Below are positions 11,590 to 23,329 of a stretch of 64,000 nucleotides of DNA, in pieces. Below the pieces are notes generated by a model. It worked only from the letters and a program-made list of their open reading frames with translations. It was not told where the DNA came from and searched no databases. How positions within the stretch are numbered: the first letter of the stretch is position 1; each line of letters begins with the position of its first letter. Location of the stretch: positions 29,633,088 through 29,697,087 of the forward strand of contig NC_052615.1 in assembly GCF_016545825.1 (NCBI RefSeq), given 5' to 3'. Position numbers and translations under genes: made by a program. This stretch comes from Eucalyptus grandis (taxonomy: Eukaryota > Streptophyta > Magnoliopsida > Myrtales > Myrtaceae).

Positions 11590-12505
11590 TGCTCAGATGG
11601 TGACCTTGTGATCAACCGCATATCACCTTTTGTAGCTGTATTAGCAAGTATGGTTCTGCAGTCCCCAAGATATTGTTACACTGATGTTGGCCAAATTGAA
11701 GTCCTAATTACAAGAGAGAAGCTGATATCGGGACGACATGCATGGATTTTATGGGACCCCACCAATTTTGCCCAAGATGTTTCTTCTTCGCATAGTTTAT
11801 TTTTAGATCGGTTTGGTTTGGAAAGATTCGTGATTGATTAGTGATTGTCAATGAAGTAAATGACGATTCTCATTTTGTTAATTCTTTTTAATAATTTTTT
11901 CTTATCCAATAATATCCAACCCCTTCTTCCAGATTTTTTATCCAGCATTTTATCTGAATATATCCTAATTTATTCAGTCCGGAGAACATTTCCAAACATG
12001 AGATAGAATATGAGCTCAAATTCAGACTACCAAATACCTCAAGCGTTGGCCAAATCGGTGGCTTTGTGACAGAAGTACATTTTGACAGGCTTTCCCCTAG
12101 TAACATAACCAACTTGCGGCTGATGGGGCTTTTGACTCTGACCATGCTTGATCGAAATTTGAATTTTAACCGTGATTTTGACTGGCTCGAGTCTGGAAGT
12201 ACTATTCCAAAATTGTTAAAACTTTCAAAAATGTTGAATTGTAAAATCTTCAACTTCATTTCCAGTTCTTTTATCACCACCCCATTTTGGAACTTGATCT
12301 GTAACTGAGCAAATGACGGAAGCTTCTGCCGGACTCGGTCATCAATCGGCTCAGCTTAGGGGTAATATCGCCATCGCTGTCCTTCGAGGGAACGTTATTT
12401 TCCAAGGCAAGGATAAGAGCATTGACGATTGTCGTCTTCTTTTCATCCTGTGGTCCGGCAAAGCACAAATCAAACTAGGACATGGTTTCGTTTCTTAACG
12501 GTCAG
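11590..12505. repeat. Flank block shared with both ACS units (unit 1 copy)
   Basis: From TGCTCAGATGGTGACC to ATGGTTTCGTTTCTTA this block matches 29,670-30,655 and 42,483-45,170 (the last split by insertions). It contains no convincing gene. A minus-strand frame starting near 12,490 is partly conserved in all three copies (CFAGPQDE followed by K-rich sequence), but each copy carries different stops or frameshifts. The homology ends at about 12,505, where DDA1-like sequence begins. Confidence 0.8.
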
Positions 12506-12550
12506 TGCCAAGAGAAAGACGAAGGGCCAAGAGAAAGACGGGGAACTCAC

Positions 12551-12634
12551 GGAAGGGTTGGAGGGATCGGAGGGCCTGAAATGGCTGTAGTTGTGAGGAT
12601 CGAACAACGGCAAGTCGCCCAAGATAGAACCCAT
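12551..12634 (-). pseudogene. Orphan first exon of a DDA1-like gene (DET1- and DDB1-associated protein 1)
   Basis: On the minus strand an ATG at 12,634 opens a 28-codon stretch starting [19 protein letters not shown] and ending RPSDPSNPS. It is followed at once by GTGAGT, a good splice donor (12,550-12,545), in phase 0. As I recall the family, plant DDA1 proteins begin with an almost identical [22 protein letters not shown] block and continue with a second exon. DDA1 is a small substrate-receptor subunit of the DET1-DDB1-CUL4 ubiquitin ligase in the nucleus. Leftwards, where exon 2 should lie, only the ACS-unit flank block is found and no exon 2 was seen. I infer that the gene was truncated by the ACS rearrangement. 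A (GA)n tract sits in the presumed 5' leader. If exon 2 exists further away, the intron must span the whole broken ACS locus. Confidence 0.6.
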
Positions 12635-12680
12635 GAAAGAGTGAATGCAGAACCTCTGCACAGTGCTCCCCCCTCGAATC

Positions 12681-12682
<2 letters not shown>

Positions 12683-12713
<31 letters not shown>
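12683..12713. repeat. (GA)n microsatellite
   Basis: About fifteen GA units lie some 50 bases upstream of the DDA1-like ATG (minus strand, where it reads TC). Such TC-rich tracts are common in plant 5' leaders. Confidence 0.9.
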
Positions 12714-12717
<4 letters not shown>

Positions 12718-13190
12718 GCCTCAAATTCTAGAATCAGCCTCGCTGCTGGTGCTGGAGTTGCCTGGAAACAGGACGGTCGTGGATGACCTTACGACGAAAG
12801 CTCATTAATATGCCCCCGACACGAGACGCTACGAAAGTATAGACACAAATCTATGGACGAAGAAATAATCGGTCGTGAAAACATGAAGCCGTAATACCAC
12901 CGAAAACTCCAAATCCGTGATCCTGAACTTCCTTTGGATCCTTTGTATTTGGTTAAGAAGTAACCTCACCCAAAAAAGCGGAACTTGCACTCTTACGAGA
13001 GCTTCTATGACATGTCTATTTGATATTCAAGATATATTAGGTCTGTCCATTTGCTCAAATGATTTTTTTTTTTTAAATTTTTATCAGTCCTACCATTTTC
13101 CTACTATTTTCTTATTTTAATTCTCACATTTTCTTATTTTAATTCTCACTCTTAAATTTTTGACGTACTTCATTACAAAGCGTGTGAGTC
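12714..13190 (-). promoter_or_regulatory. Presumed upstream region of the DDA1-like exon
   Basis: This is non-coding, single-copy-looking sequence with no repeat match elsewhere in the window. It would hold the promoter of the minus-strand DDA1-like exon. No clear TATA box was seen at the expected distance. The assignment is by position only. Confidence 0.3.
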
Positions 13191-13860
13191 AAAACTTATA
13201 TATGAAACTAAATTATCCCCCTTCTCGCATGAGAAGGGAGACGTGAGGAGTTCAACACCCCTTGCCCTTGTGAGTTCGAGATCCCATGAGAGGGTTTGTC
13301 CCACAAACTCACACATTCACCCTTTCCTTGGGGGGAAATGAATTAATTGGCCCATTAAGGGTAGAAGCCATGGCAGCCCACGGCTGATGTGCCAGCCATG
13401 GAGGAATGAGATTAGTCTCTATATTAATGTGGTGCTGGCGGTGGGGGTCGGGTGTTGGCGAAGCCGGAGCTTGGTCCGGCCAAGGACAACGTCACCGCTC
13501 GACCAGGGCTGGCCTCCGTTGGGCCGGCTATTTGAGAAAGTAAAGGTTGGGTTGGGGGCTTGTAGGGCTGGGCTTCAGGCTGGTTTTGGGCTGGCCCCAA
13601 ACAAAGAAACAAGAGGGCTTTTAGGGGAACTGGGCTTTGAGTGAACCAAACTCAGCATAAGAGCCCGTCTCGTTTCTATTAAAGAAAAAGTAAAAAATTA
13701 TAATTTTTTAAATTGGAAATTAAAAAAAGTAGAAATCTGGTTAGGAAAGTAATCCTATTTAGGATGTTAGATTTTAGTCCTAGAATTAGTCTAGTTTCTT
13801 TTAATTACATACATACTTGATTTTGGGAAAAAAAAAAAAAAAAAAAAAAAAAAATTCCCA
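13191..13860. other. Repeat-like segment with a B-box-like motif, GC-rich tract and poly-A
   Basis: A short perfect hairpin (CCTTCTC / GAGAAGG, 13,221-13,238) is followed by GTTCGAGATCCC near 13,273, which resembles a pol III B box. A GC-rich stretch follows at 13,380-13,640, and a poly-A run of about 30 bases sits at 13,829-13,853. This could be a SINE or a captured fragment; no boundaries could be set and no gene is seen. Confidence 0.3.
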
Positions 13861-14289
13861 AGGAGGAGAGGTTGTAGCCTAGTGGCCAACCAATTGTTTC
13901 TTGATTCCCAAGGTCAATAGGCCTAATTGCATGTTAAATGTAGCCTGCATGTGTTTGATTAGATGAATGTTTGGTCTAACATGTATCAGCAGGTATATTA
14001 GTGGGTTTGATTAGCTTTAATTAGTGATTAGCGAGTTAGTCTTCTGCTTTTGTGAACACAAGTGGGCGCTTATTATGACCAATCTTAATCAACGAATGCC
14101 CAGTGGATTGGGAGATGGCTTGGGATAATCGAATTGCATGATTAATTCCAAAGCCGACCCCAAGGCAAATTGAATTTTGAATTGCAATGAACTTTGCTGA
14201 TCTCTTGTTCTGATTGATGGCATGCTTTGATCGATGGTGAATGGACGGACGAGTACCGAAACCTTGAGAGGCAACTGAGCTTACTGGAT

Positions 14290-14830
14290 TCCAACATTGC
14301 ATTGCGTTTTCTTCTCTCGCTCTTAGATAATTACTTTCAAGTTTATTTATCACATTTATTTTTTAGTGGCTAGTTTACTTTTTCACATCACTTCTCAATA
14401 AATTGTATGTTAATTTCTTTTCTAGATTAGGCTCAATCTAGTTTAAACTTTGATAAGAGTAACTATGCAAAAATAATTGCATGAACACTTGAGGACTTTG
14501 AAAGATCTTTGTGATCGTAATCGCCCTAATCAAGAGTATGTGACTATTTTAATTGAACAACCAACAAGTTAATTACCAAAAGGATGCTAATAGAAATATT
14601 AGTGCAATCAAACTCTCATGCTTAGAATCTCTAGTTTCGTAGAAATTGAAACCAAGTTCTCATTTTTATTTTTTTTTACTTCGATTTGTTTCTAGTCGAC
14701 TCTAAATAGCTAGTGGTGATTGCTTGAAATACTTAGGTTTATAAGAACTCAAAAGAAATCTCATGTGACGTAAGATATGGACTCGGGAGAGTTCATGCTC
14801 TTGATCGACAATCCTTCTTTTGGGCAATGG
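14290..14830. mobile_element. Diverged fragment of the LTR family seen at 6727-9756
   Basis: The order of short matches follows bases 9270-9720 of the solo LTR: TTAATTTCTTTTCTAGATTA, a CATGAACACTT-like block, GCTAATAGAAATATTAG, AGCTAGTGGTGA and ATATGGACTCGGGAGAG. Divergence is considerable, so it is an older copy. The stretch 13,870-14,290 may be more of the same LTR. 14,830-15,440 shows no gene and no recognisable repeat. Confidence 0.6.
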
Positions 14831-15776
14831 AAAATATGACATATTTGAACGGTCTTTTCAAATGAGCCATTATGGTTGTTTCTTGAGTAAATACCTTAAA
14901 CCTATTCGTCGAGGGTGGACCTTTGAAAGGTAGGTGATGAATATGATAAAGAGGATAGCAAAGACATCGAGTCAAAAGAGGATGCAGGTTGCTGGTTCTT
15001 TAGGACTTTTTTGGGACGAAAAAAGCTCCAAACAAATGGTACGTTACTTCTTCTCTGTGGCCATCTTTACATCTATGTAAACAACGCATGACTTAGTTCT
15101 TTCGGCCATGTTCGTTCCTCAGGTCTTCTCATTTGTTCTAGTCTTGGTTCATTTGCTTTAACTTCGTCGTAGCATGCTTTGGCACCTTGATGACCTGCTA
15201 TGCAGAGGTCGTGGTCTACGGTGGTGCGTCTGCCGCTAGAGGGCGAGCATCCGGTGGCCACCACTCTCTTTGCACAGGATCTTAAAGTAAAAAGAGCCCA
15301 CTAAAAATGAAGATTTCATTTCTCGGCTTGCTCTTTTCTAGTCCCTTTCTCTTGGATGTGCATTTATTTAACCTTTAGAGAGTCAAAATGTGTTGGTGCA
15401 ACAAAAAAGACAAAAACTTTACCTTGTGTTTGTTGTTTTTTCTCGGTACATTTACCTCTTTACTAGTAAAATTCATTTTCTTCTCTAAAAGTAACATATA
15501 GTGATCCGTCTCTTTAATTAGTCCAGCGTACATCAAATAATCCACCAGAAAGCTGCTCACTTCTTGCCCCTCTCCCTTAAATTTTCCCTCTTTCTCTCTC
15601 TTTTCTTGGAGCCAACAAGAAGGAAAAGAAGCTTAGGTGTGTATGTTACTCTTAGCATCTTTCTCTTCTTCCCCTCTTGACCAAAAGATCTGCACACTTT
15701 TGCCTGAGAAGCATCTGCATTCCCCTCCCCCGCCCCAAAAAAAAAAAAAAAAAGAAAGGTCAACGCATCTCATAGC

Positions 15777-15812
15777 TTTTATTTTATTTTATTTTATTTT
15801 ATTTTATTTTAT
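15777..15812. repeat. (TTTTA)n microsatellite
   Basis: Seven or so TTTTA units in tandem, next to a poly-A stretch at 15,738-15,755. The corresponding place in unit 3 holds a MITE-like insertion instead. Confidence 0.9.
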
Positions 15813-16019
15813 GACTTTTCTCCTTTTCCAGTAGCATCAAGAACCATAAGCAAAACATCCGAAGCGTAGTGGCCGGTGATGACCTCCATGAGGTCACTAT
15901 GATATCTGATGGCAAGCGTAATTAGTTCTTTCATAAAGGTGAGAACATTGTCATTGCTAATGATGTCGGCAATGACTCTTGGCATTGACTCTAATGAAGA
16001 GGAGAGCAAAGACTTCACG

Positions 16020-16400
16020 TATGATGAAAATGTATAAAAAATTGTATGGACACTTACCAAATAAGAACTTTAGAACTCATAATTGGATAAAACATCAAGA
16101 CTCATAATTGGATAAGAAAAGTGTGGACATTTTAGTTAAAAAAGTATTCAAGTTTATATACCAAAAGGGCACTAGTTAAATATTAGTATAATTAAATTCC
16201 CAACCCTAAATCTGTGATTGTATGAGAAGTGAAATATCATTACATATTTCACTTGATTTTTAGCCAACTCCAATAAGTTATTTGTGACTTCCCATATAAA
16301 ATTTCCATAGGTTAATCAAATTAAAATGTAAATCTCTATGTCGCGCGAAATAAGGAATTTACGCCAAGTGAGAATCATTGGTTTCCAACTCAACATTACT
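16020..16400. mobile_element. Second fragment of the 6727-9756 LTR family
   Basis: Blocks such as CACTAGTTAAATATTAGTATAA, AGCCAACTCCAATAAG, and CTCTATGTCGCGCGAAATAAGG match 9445-9660 of the solo LTR in order. It lies inside unit 2 and has no equivalent at the matching site of unit 3, so it was inserted in, or lost from, one unit after duplication. Confidence 0.5.
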
Positions 16401-16789
16401 TCCAAACCTATCCTTTCCTCTAACGCTTGTGTTGGGAGGGTCACGATAAAAGTTACAAAAGTCCAAGGGACGGTACCAGTGTCTCAGGGTTTGGAGCTTT
16501 TGGGACTCAGGTATTTGGGGTCATGTTCAATTCTGTTTTTTTTTTTTTTTTTTTTGGTGAAGGTCATGTTCAATTCTGTTTCATACCAAACAAATGGAGA
16601 AAAACATACGTCAGCACATACGTCATCCTATAGTTCCTGTCGGTGATGTGGAAGGTACTTCCCATTAAATCCGTCTGGACCAGAAAAACTGAATGCGCCT
16701 AACTTTTTTCTTTTTTTGGTCGTAACAATGCGGCTAATTTGGAAAACAGCATTTTCAACGTCTTCCATGGCCCCCTCATCTATTTAGTA

Positions 16790-16996
16790 CTATTTCATTT
16801 CATCAGGTGCCAAGCTGGGAATTTTATCTAATACCGGAAGGAAGTCCCCAGGCCCTAAAATTTGATTTAGGCTCTTGAAAAAATCTGTAGTCATCTGGTG
16901 CAATAGACCTTCATCTCGGAACCGAGATCCATCTTCAGTTTTTAGCATTACATTTTGAATTATATGTAAATAAGCATTTTCCGGATGAGGGCTCAA
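16790..16996 (-). other. Unrecognised 68-codon frame, possibly a decayed gene fragment
   Basis: The minus-strand frame includes HIIQNVMLKTEDGSRF and GPGDFLPVLDKIPSL. The composition looks protein-like, and the GDFLPVL string recalls a segment of plant cytochrome P450s, but no heme-binding or other diagnostic motif is present and both flanks are non-coding. It is not conserved at the matching position of unit 3. I do not assign a function. Confidence 0.2.
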
Positions 16997-17009
16997 GATG
17001 AAACAAAAA

Positions 17010-18620
17010 AATTAATAAAAAGATTATTCAAATCAGGTTTGGTGTATATTTCGCGCGCAAGTTGAGGCAAAATCCAATCTTACACTTGGTTCGGCCCAAG
17101 TTCATGTATCCGAGCCCGATATCTTTTCCTTATCGTGACCAAGCTAGTATAATGAACCCATTAATAAAATGAGTAAAATAACTCAAGTGATATGAAATAT
17201 GAAAAAGCATGAAAAATAAGTTTTTTGAAATGCTTTTCTACCAACAAAGCCCGAGACTACTTAGAGAGAAATGAAATTATCACCTGCAATTTATCAAATG
17301 GTATTGTCGTGGAAATCGTAGTGTGAATTGTTGCAGCAAATATTCACGATTTTGATTCTCGTTTGGGCGGAGAGAGTTCGTGTAGGATCCGAACTTCTCA
17401 TCCCTCCACTGGTACGAGTCCTCCTTCTACACCTGACTTTGACGAAAAATCGTAACTTTAAGAACAGAACTGAACCGGTCAAAAGGGAGACCAAGAATGA
17501 TCCGACCACCAGATGAGAGCTCACCTAGGAAATGAATGTTGTTTAGATGACTATTGTCGTGTTTTTTTCCTTTCGCGTGGTCCAAAGTTCGCTTCCTTCG
17601 TAGGCAGACATGTTAGGTTTGTTGGGTCGAAGAATTTCCTCTGCCATCGCAACCAGACCAGTCTAGAAATGTGCGATTCAACCGCTTATAACACGAGGTG
17701 GTGAGGGATGGACTTTCGAATTCCTGGTCTGCCATCATTTTGTTTACGTTTACTTTGATTTTGTGCGCACATTTCATGTGTGCAAGTGCCAAAATAATGA
17801 TATACATTTGTCAAGTCTTTAAAGGAGGTGGGCATTCCACCAAAAAAAAAAACAAAAAGAGGAGGTGGGCTTGCGCTTGGGTGCTAGATGGAGAGATAAT
17901 ACCATGAAAGATTCTTATGTTTTTTGTCAGAAATTTAAAATTATCCATTTATCTTTTTTTATTAAAATAATTATTATACTTCTTAAAGATATCTATCCAT
18001 CGTTCTCGAGTATGGATTTTGATGAGATGGACATAACAATGTCACGTGATGCTGATCTAGAAATCTTTTGATTTCACCTGGAATTTTTTTTTTTTTTTGA
18101 TATGATTTTTTTATTATGCCAACTTGATGTGGAATTTTTCAAGATCATGCTCATTGACCACCTCAAAGCCTTCGTAAGAGCAACCATATGGCCTGTGACT
18201 ACAGCCGGAGGTAATAGCGACCGCTACCCCTCTTTAGCCATACATCTTAAATTTTATGTTTCAAGATTTGGTTACATTATTTAAAATTTCAAGGGGGATA
18301 AATTTTTGGGAACTTTTACATTCTTATGAAAAAAAAAAAAAAAAAGAATGGAAATTGCTATGATCCCATAGACATAAGGACAGAATATAGTTCCCTTTAA
18401 GTTACAGGAAGGGCGGTGAACATTCAATCTTTTTCCACGTAGATTTCCATTGGTGATCGTGGCCTTTTCTGCTGAAAGCGTGGTGCATATGAATCAGAAG
18501 TTTCTCTTCCAACGTGAAAATCTTCGAGTGCACCGTGGTACATAAGAACAATGTGACAATTCGTTCCCCACCGAGTAAAGGGATTGGTGGAAGCCAAATT
18601 TGATACGATCCTCAAACATG
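17010..18620. repeat. Non-coding part of unit 2 matching 32,880-34,260
   Basis: From GAGTCCTCCTTCTAC near 17,388 the sequence parallels unit 3 for over a kilobase with many small differences. 17,010-17,385 differs from unit 3 and contains a TTGGTTCGGCC string common in plant LTRs. No gene is supported; open frames here are short and not conserved between the two units. Confidence 0.6.
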
Positions 18621-18711
18621 CATCTTCATTGCTAGGAAAAACACTCGCACAAAATTATATCATAAGGACTTATTCGTATAACACCAAGCATTATATACAA
18701 GCAAGGGAAAT

Positions 18712-18885
18712 CGAATACTATTTCAATAAGACTTTCTAATATTACCAATTTAATCCTACACATTTGTGTAAAATCAATTGGTCCTAAACCTCTCCACTTG
18801 TAGTAAAAATTAGTCGAAAGGACGAATACTATTTCAATAAGACTTTCTAATATTACCAATTTAATCCTACACATTTGTGTAAAAT
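18712..18885. repeat. Tandem duplication of a 63-bp segment
   Basis: Bases 18,712-18,774 and 18,823-18,885 are identical over 63 bp, separated by 48 bp. The linking sequence ACTTGTAGTAAAAATTAGTCGAAAGGA also recurs at 18,975-19,002. It lies in an AT-rich repeat related to the long-TIR elements listed at 49,612 and 60,815. Confidence 0.9.
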
Positions 18886-19002
18886 GCAAATGTGGTTCTT
18901 TTAATCAATTTTTGCCGAAAACCGCCGACATATTGACGTGCCACGTATGATGACCGGTGATGAGTGAATCATCATCCACTTGTAGTAAAAATTAGTCGAA
19001 AG

Positions 19003-20105
19003 GACTATATTGGAATTTCTTACAAAGATTTATTAAAAAAAAACTAAATTAACAAAATTGAAAATTTATGATTGAATTGACATCCGCTTACAATAAGTTT
19101 ATGGCTGATTAGAGACCATACAAATTTTTTTTCAAAAGGATCCACTTTTAGACAAAAGAAAAACCGTTTGATAAACTTTTTTTGTTTCTTTTAATTTTTT
19201 AATAAAATATTTTTTCATTTATTATTTTTTATCTCTTAAAAAATAAATGAATCAAAAATTGTTTCTTCAAAAAATATTTTCGTTCTTTTTTGAGTTTGAA
19301 CCATATGCTTAAGTGTCTAAATGAATCGAAAAAAGAACCATATGCTTAAGTGTTCATGATAATTGGAATTCGTTTTCCAAATTCAACTACATCTTCACCA
19401 CTATCCCCGACTTCTAGTTGCCTAGAGCCAAGACCCGATATGTTAGGGCCCATTCATTAGGGTCCTAGGTGCTCACACCGGGTTCTCGAGCTCGTTCATC
19501 GAGGTCTCCAATTTAGGCATACGGTTTGAGACTAGATTGTAAGGTCCAAGGTTTGTCCCTCAAGGTCTCGGTGCAAGGTCCCTAGATGGGGTGTCATGGT
19601 CTTGGGGTTTTGTGTTAGAGCTGGATTTGTTTGTTGGAAGGTACGTCTTAAGTTTTTCAGTAGCAATTTCCTAGCCAAAAAAAAAAACTTTTCAATAGCA
19701 ACAATTAAAAATTAATTCTCGCTCATTTGAAAGGTCTATCCAAATTATAGGAGAATGAACCATCATTTCCGAAATTACTTCAATTAAAAAAAAAAAAAAA
19801 AAAAGGGGAACATTCCCTGGTAATATACTATTTTCCGGAAGTAAATGCATCCTAAGGTCGACAATCGGAAAAAAGACAAACAGCTAAGTATTGTCGACAT
19901 CTTGTCGCCCAGTGTCCTCTGGCTACTTGGCAACCTTATGCACAATACAGTAACCTAATTCTCAAAGCATTCATTACACGTGATACAGTAACCCGCGATG
20001 CACAAAAACTGTGGAGTTTTCTTCACCGATTTTCTTGGAAGACTCTTCAACACAATCTTCATAATGGACCGCGTGCAAGGCTGCATTTCAGAAGTACTCG
20101 CTCGC
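19003..20105. other. AT-rich upstream region of ACS gene 1
   Basis: No gene. The part from about 19,960 matches 36,285-36,440 in unit 3. The stretch 19,260-19,490 is missing from unit 3, where another element was inserted. Confidence 0.5.
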
Positions 20106-20267
20106 GCGTTGAAACTCGTGGTCGGAGCAACCATCCAACTCAACCCTTCAAACCGGCCTCGTGGGCCAGAGGATTATTACCAAACTCGGAGTGTACTTAA
20201 TTTCCAAGAACCTTCCCTTACACTCACTGCTCAGGTCAAGCCCAACGCTTTCGTGTGTGCGCATATC

Positions 20268-20276
20268 TATATATAA
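20268..20276 (+). promoter_or_regulatory. TATA box of ACS gene 1
   Basis: TATATATAA lies 178 bases upstream of the ATG at 20,454. The equivalent TATATATAT of the duplicate gene lies at the same relative place (37,146). This predicts a leader of roughly 150 nt containing CT-rich sequence. Confidence 0.7.
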
Positions 20277-20453
20277 TTCCATCTCCGGAGGCAGGGATCA
20301 CTCAACTTCCTCTCTTGCTCCTCACTACAACAATCTCGTGCTCTTTTCCGGCAAACTCCTCCTTCGTCTTTGTCCATCTTTCTTGCTATTTTATAAGTTA
20401 CCAAGTCAAAAACCCGAGTCAAAAACCCGACGAGCCTTTTTTCTTTGAAGACG

Positions 20454-23329
20454 ATGGGTTACGTTTCAAGCAACAGAAAGCCACTGTTGTCTCGTAAAGC
20501 AACCAACGACGGCCATGCCGAGAACTGTCCCTATTTCGATGGGTGGAAGGCCTACTACAGTGACCCATTTCATGCTACGCAGAATCCCAGTGGTGTCATC
20601 CAAATGGGTCTTGCAGAACATCAGGTAAAAGAAAAGGAATAAAAAACGAATTTGCTCGTAGTTCCTCTTTTTCAACGTATGGGTCTTGTGCCGAAAGCTC
20701 GGAAAGTGAATTTTTTTTTTTTTTTGCTGCAATATTCAGCTCTGTTTCGACTTGGTTCAAGAATGGCTCGTCAACAACCCAGAAGCCTCCATCTGCACTA
20801 AGGAAGGAAAGGACAAGTTCAGGGACATTGCCATCTTTCAGGACTATCATGGCTTGCCCGAGTTCAGAAACGTACGTTTGGGAATCAAATTCATTGTCTC
20901 GCTCCTCTTTTTCAGTACCCAAATTCATGCATTACGCCATTAATCGATGTTTGAAAGTAATATGAGAGCTTGACGACGGATAGAATTTTAAAGCCATGAT
21001 CTTTTGCAGGCTGTGGCGAAGTTCATGGGGAGAGTGAGAGGGGACAAGGTCAAGTTTGATCCCGACCGGATTGTCATGAGCGGAGGAGCCACAGGAGCTC
21101 ACGAGCTGATCACATTCTGCCTGGCTGATCCTGGCGATGCGTTCTTGGTGCCAACCCCTTACTATCCAGGGTAAGATCTCGCATCATTTTCTGCTTTCTA
21201 AGCTAATACATCACGTGCTTAGTTAATATGATAAATGCAAAACTGATGGGATTAGGTGCGCTTCGACTGTTCACATTATTGGAGATTCGACTAGACGGCC
21301 GCACCTTCCAACTTAGGCATGGAAAAGATTAAAATAATGCTTGGCTACCACTAGGAAAAAAAATATACCATCCATATGATGCGGCTTAGCGGTGTTCTTT
21401 ATTAATCACGACACAAAACTGATCTTATTAATAAGAAAATGATTGGGTTGCCTCATTATGCTTGCCATCTATTGGGAATTTTACACCAAATTTAATCTGT
21501 GTCCATCTTCAAAGACGGATGTCGGCAATCCTAATAAGATACATTAGATCATTTTCCAGCTGTTTTGCTTCGCTCCATCTCTTTCACAGTATCCATAATA
21601 CTTCGGCAAGGTCAAAGACCGGCAAGCATTATTGGTCGATATGGCCCGCACTTGATTTAGTCAATGATAACTAGGGGAGCTGAATTAAGACACAGGGCAA
21701 GTTGCCTCGAAATTTCATTGTCACCATCCAAACGCTATGGCCGAAAGGACATGCCTTTTTCCTGTGTATTGTCACCTCTGGCTCTTGACAATGATTGAAA
21801 TCGGGTACCGTTTTGGGAGAATTCTTTACAATGTTGGGACAAAACAGATGAGGCCATTTTTAGAGGCTAAATTTTCCCTGAACAGTAATTCTTGGATACA
21901 TCTTCCAGGGGACAGATTAGGGCCTTTAGCTATCTCTACTCCTGCAAAAAAAAAAAAATGCTTAATTTAACTGCTTTTTGAGGGTTGTCTAAAGACTGAT
22001 TATGACTTTCCTTCATCTCAAAGTTAATCTGACCTGTCCACAAATGACCTGGTGAGTGAATCGGGTGAATTTAAAGAATGAAAGCATTGAATAAGGCTTG
22101 GTTTTCACGCTAGAGAGTGTTGGGCACGTTTAATACTCAATATGGCATCTCTGTTAATAAGCTTTTGGGATAAAGACTTAAAAGTTTCACATAAGACTGT
22201 TATGTTTCTCCAAGAAGAACAAAGAAGGCTGAGTTTGAACATGAATGGTGAAACAGAACCTATATTTTTATGAATGACAACTTGTTTCTTCTCAAGTTAA
22301 TTGAAAAATAAAACAAAATTATCTTTTTGCAGATTTGATCGAGATTTGTGTTGGAGGACTGAAGCGCGGCTTCTCCCTGTGGTCTGTCACAGCTCTAACA
22401 ATTTCAAGGTCACCAGGAAAGCTTTGGAAGAAGCATACGCAAAAGCTGTTGAGGCCAATATCACCGTGAAAGGGTTGCTCTTAACCAATCCATCAAACCC
22501 ACTAGGGACCATCTTAGACCGAGACACGTTGAGAGAAGCCATGAGCTTCATCAACGAGAAGAACATCCACCTCATTTGCGATGAGATATATGCTGCTACA
22601 GTCTTTCGTCAGCCTGATTTCATAAGCATCGCAGAGATAATCGAGGAAGATCAAGAATACAATCGCAACCTCGTGCATATAATTTATAGCCTCTCAAAAG
22701 ATATGGGTTTCCCTGGCTTCAGGGTTGGGATTGTGTATTCATACAATGACGCCGTGGTGGAGTGCAGCCGGAAGATGTCCAGCTTCGGTCTAGTATCCTC
22801 CCAAACTCAGTACCTAATTGCATCCATGTTATCGGACGATCAGTTCATTGGGAAATTCCTGTTGGAGAGTGCAGAGAGGTTAGCGACGAGGCATAATGAT
22901 TTCACTGACGGACTTCGTCAGGTAGGCATCAAGTGCTTGAACGGCAATGCGGGTCTCTTCTTATGGATGGATTTGAGGGGGCTTCTGATGGACAGCACCG
23001 TAGAGGCAGAGACGGCTCTGTGGCGGGTCATAATCAACGATGTCAAGCTCAATGTCTCGCCGGGTTCTTCCTTTCACTGCTCAGAGCCAGGATGGTTCAG
23101 AGTTTGCATTGCCAACATGAATGAGGAGACCACGAAGCTTGCTTTAGCACGAATCCGAGAGTTTGTGCTGAGGAATGGCAATAAGCCGAACAGGAAGGAG
23201 AAGTGCTGGCAGAGCGACCTAAGGCTCAGACTCTCGTTCCGAAGAATGGACGATGTGTTGAGGTCGCCCTGCATTATGTCCCCTCGATCGCCCATCCCTC
23301 AATCACCACTGGTTCGAACCAGAACTTAA
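20454..23329 (+). CDS. 1-aminocyclopropane-1-carboxylate synthase, type 1 (ACS gene 1, intact)
   Basis: Cytosolic PLP enzyme that turns S-adenosylmethionine into ACC, the committed step of ethylene synthesis. Exons: 20,454-20,624, 20,740-20,871, 21,010-21,170 and 22,333-23,329, all with GT/AG introns, giving 1461 nt and 486 aa, the usual family length. Visible motifs: FDGWKAY (28-34), GLAEHQ (52-57), SGGATGAHE in exon 3, TNPSNPLG (206-213), CDEIYA (237-242), [14 protein letters not shown] with PLP lysine K277, and GWFRVC with substrate-binding R411. The tail has RLSF (S456, CDPK-type site) and Ser-Pro at 466, 471, 474 and 479, which defines type 1 (CDPK- and MAPK-stabilised) ACS. The ATG was chosen because it opens exon 1 in a protein matching its duplicate; a TTG 9 bases earlier is not a plausible start. 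Oddities: Y35 and A41 occupy positions where its duplicate and most ACS carry D and P. A copia element sits 350 bp downstream of the stop. Confidence 0.95.

Noticed and set aside
13387..13644. GC-rich frames on both strands at 13.4-13.6 kb
   Set aside because: Low-complexity, no family similarity, and located within repeat-like sequence.
18630..18889. TAATATTACC motifs as a geminivirus-like origin
   Set aside because: No Rep or coat protein remnant is near, there is no stem-loop around the motif, and the motif lies in an AT-rich duplicated repeat.
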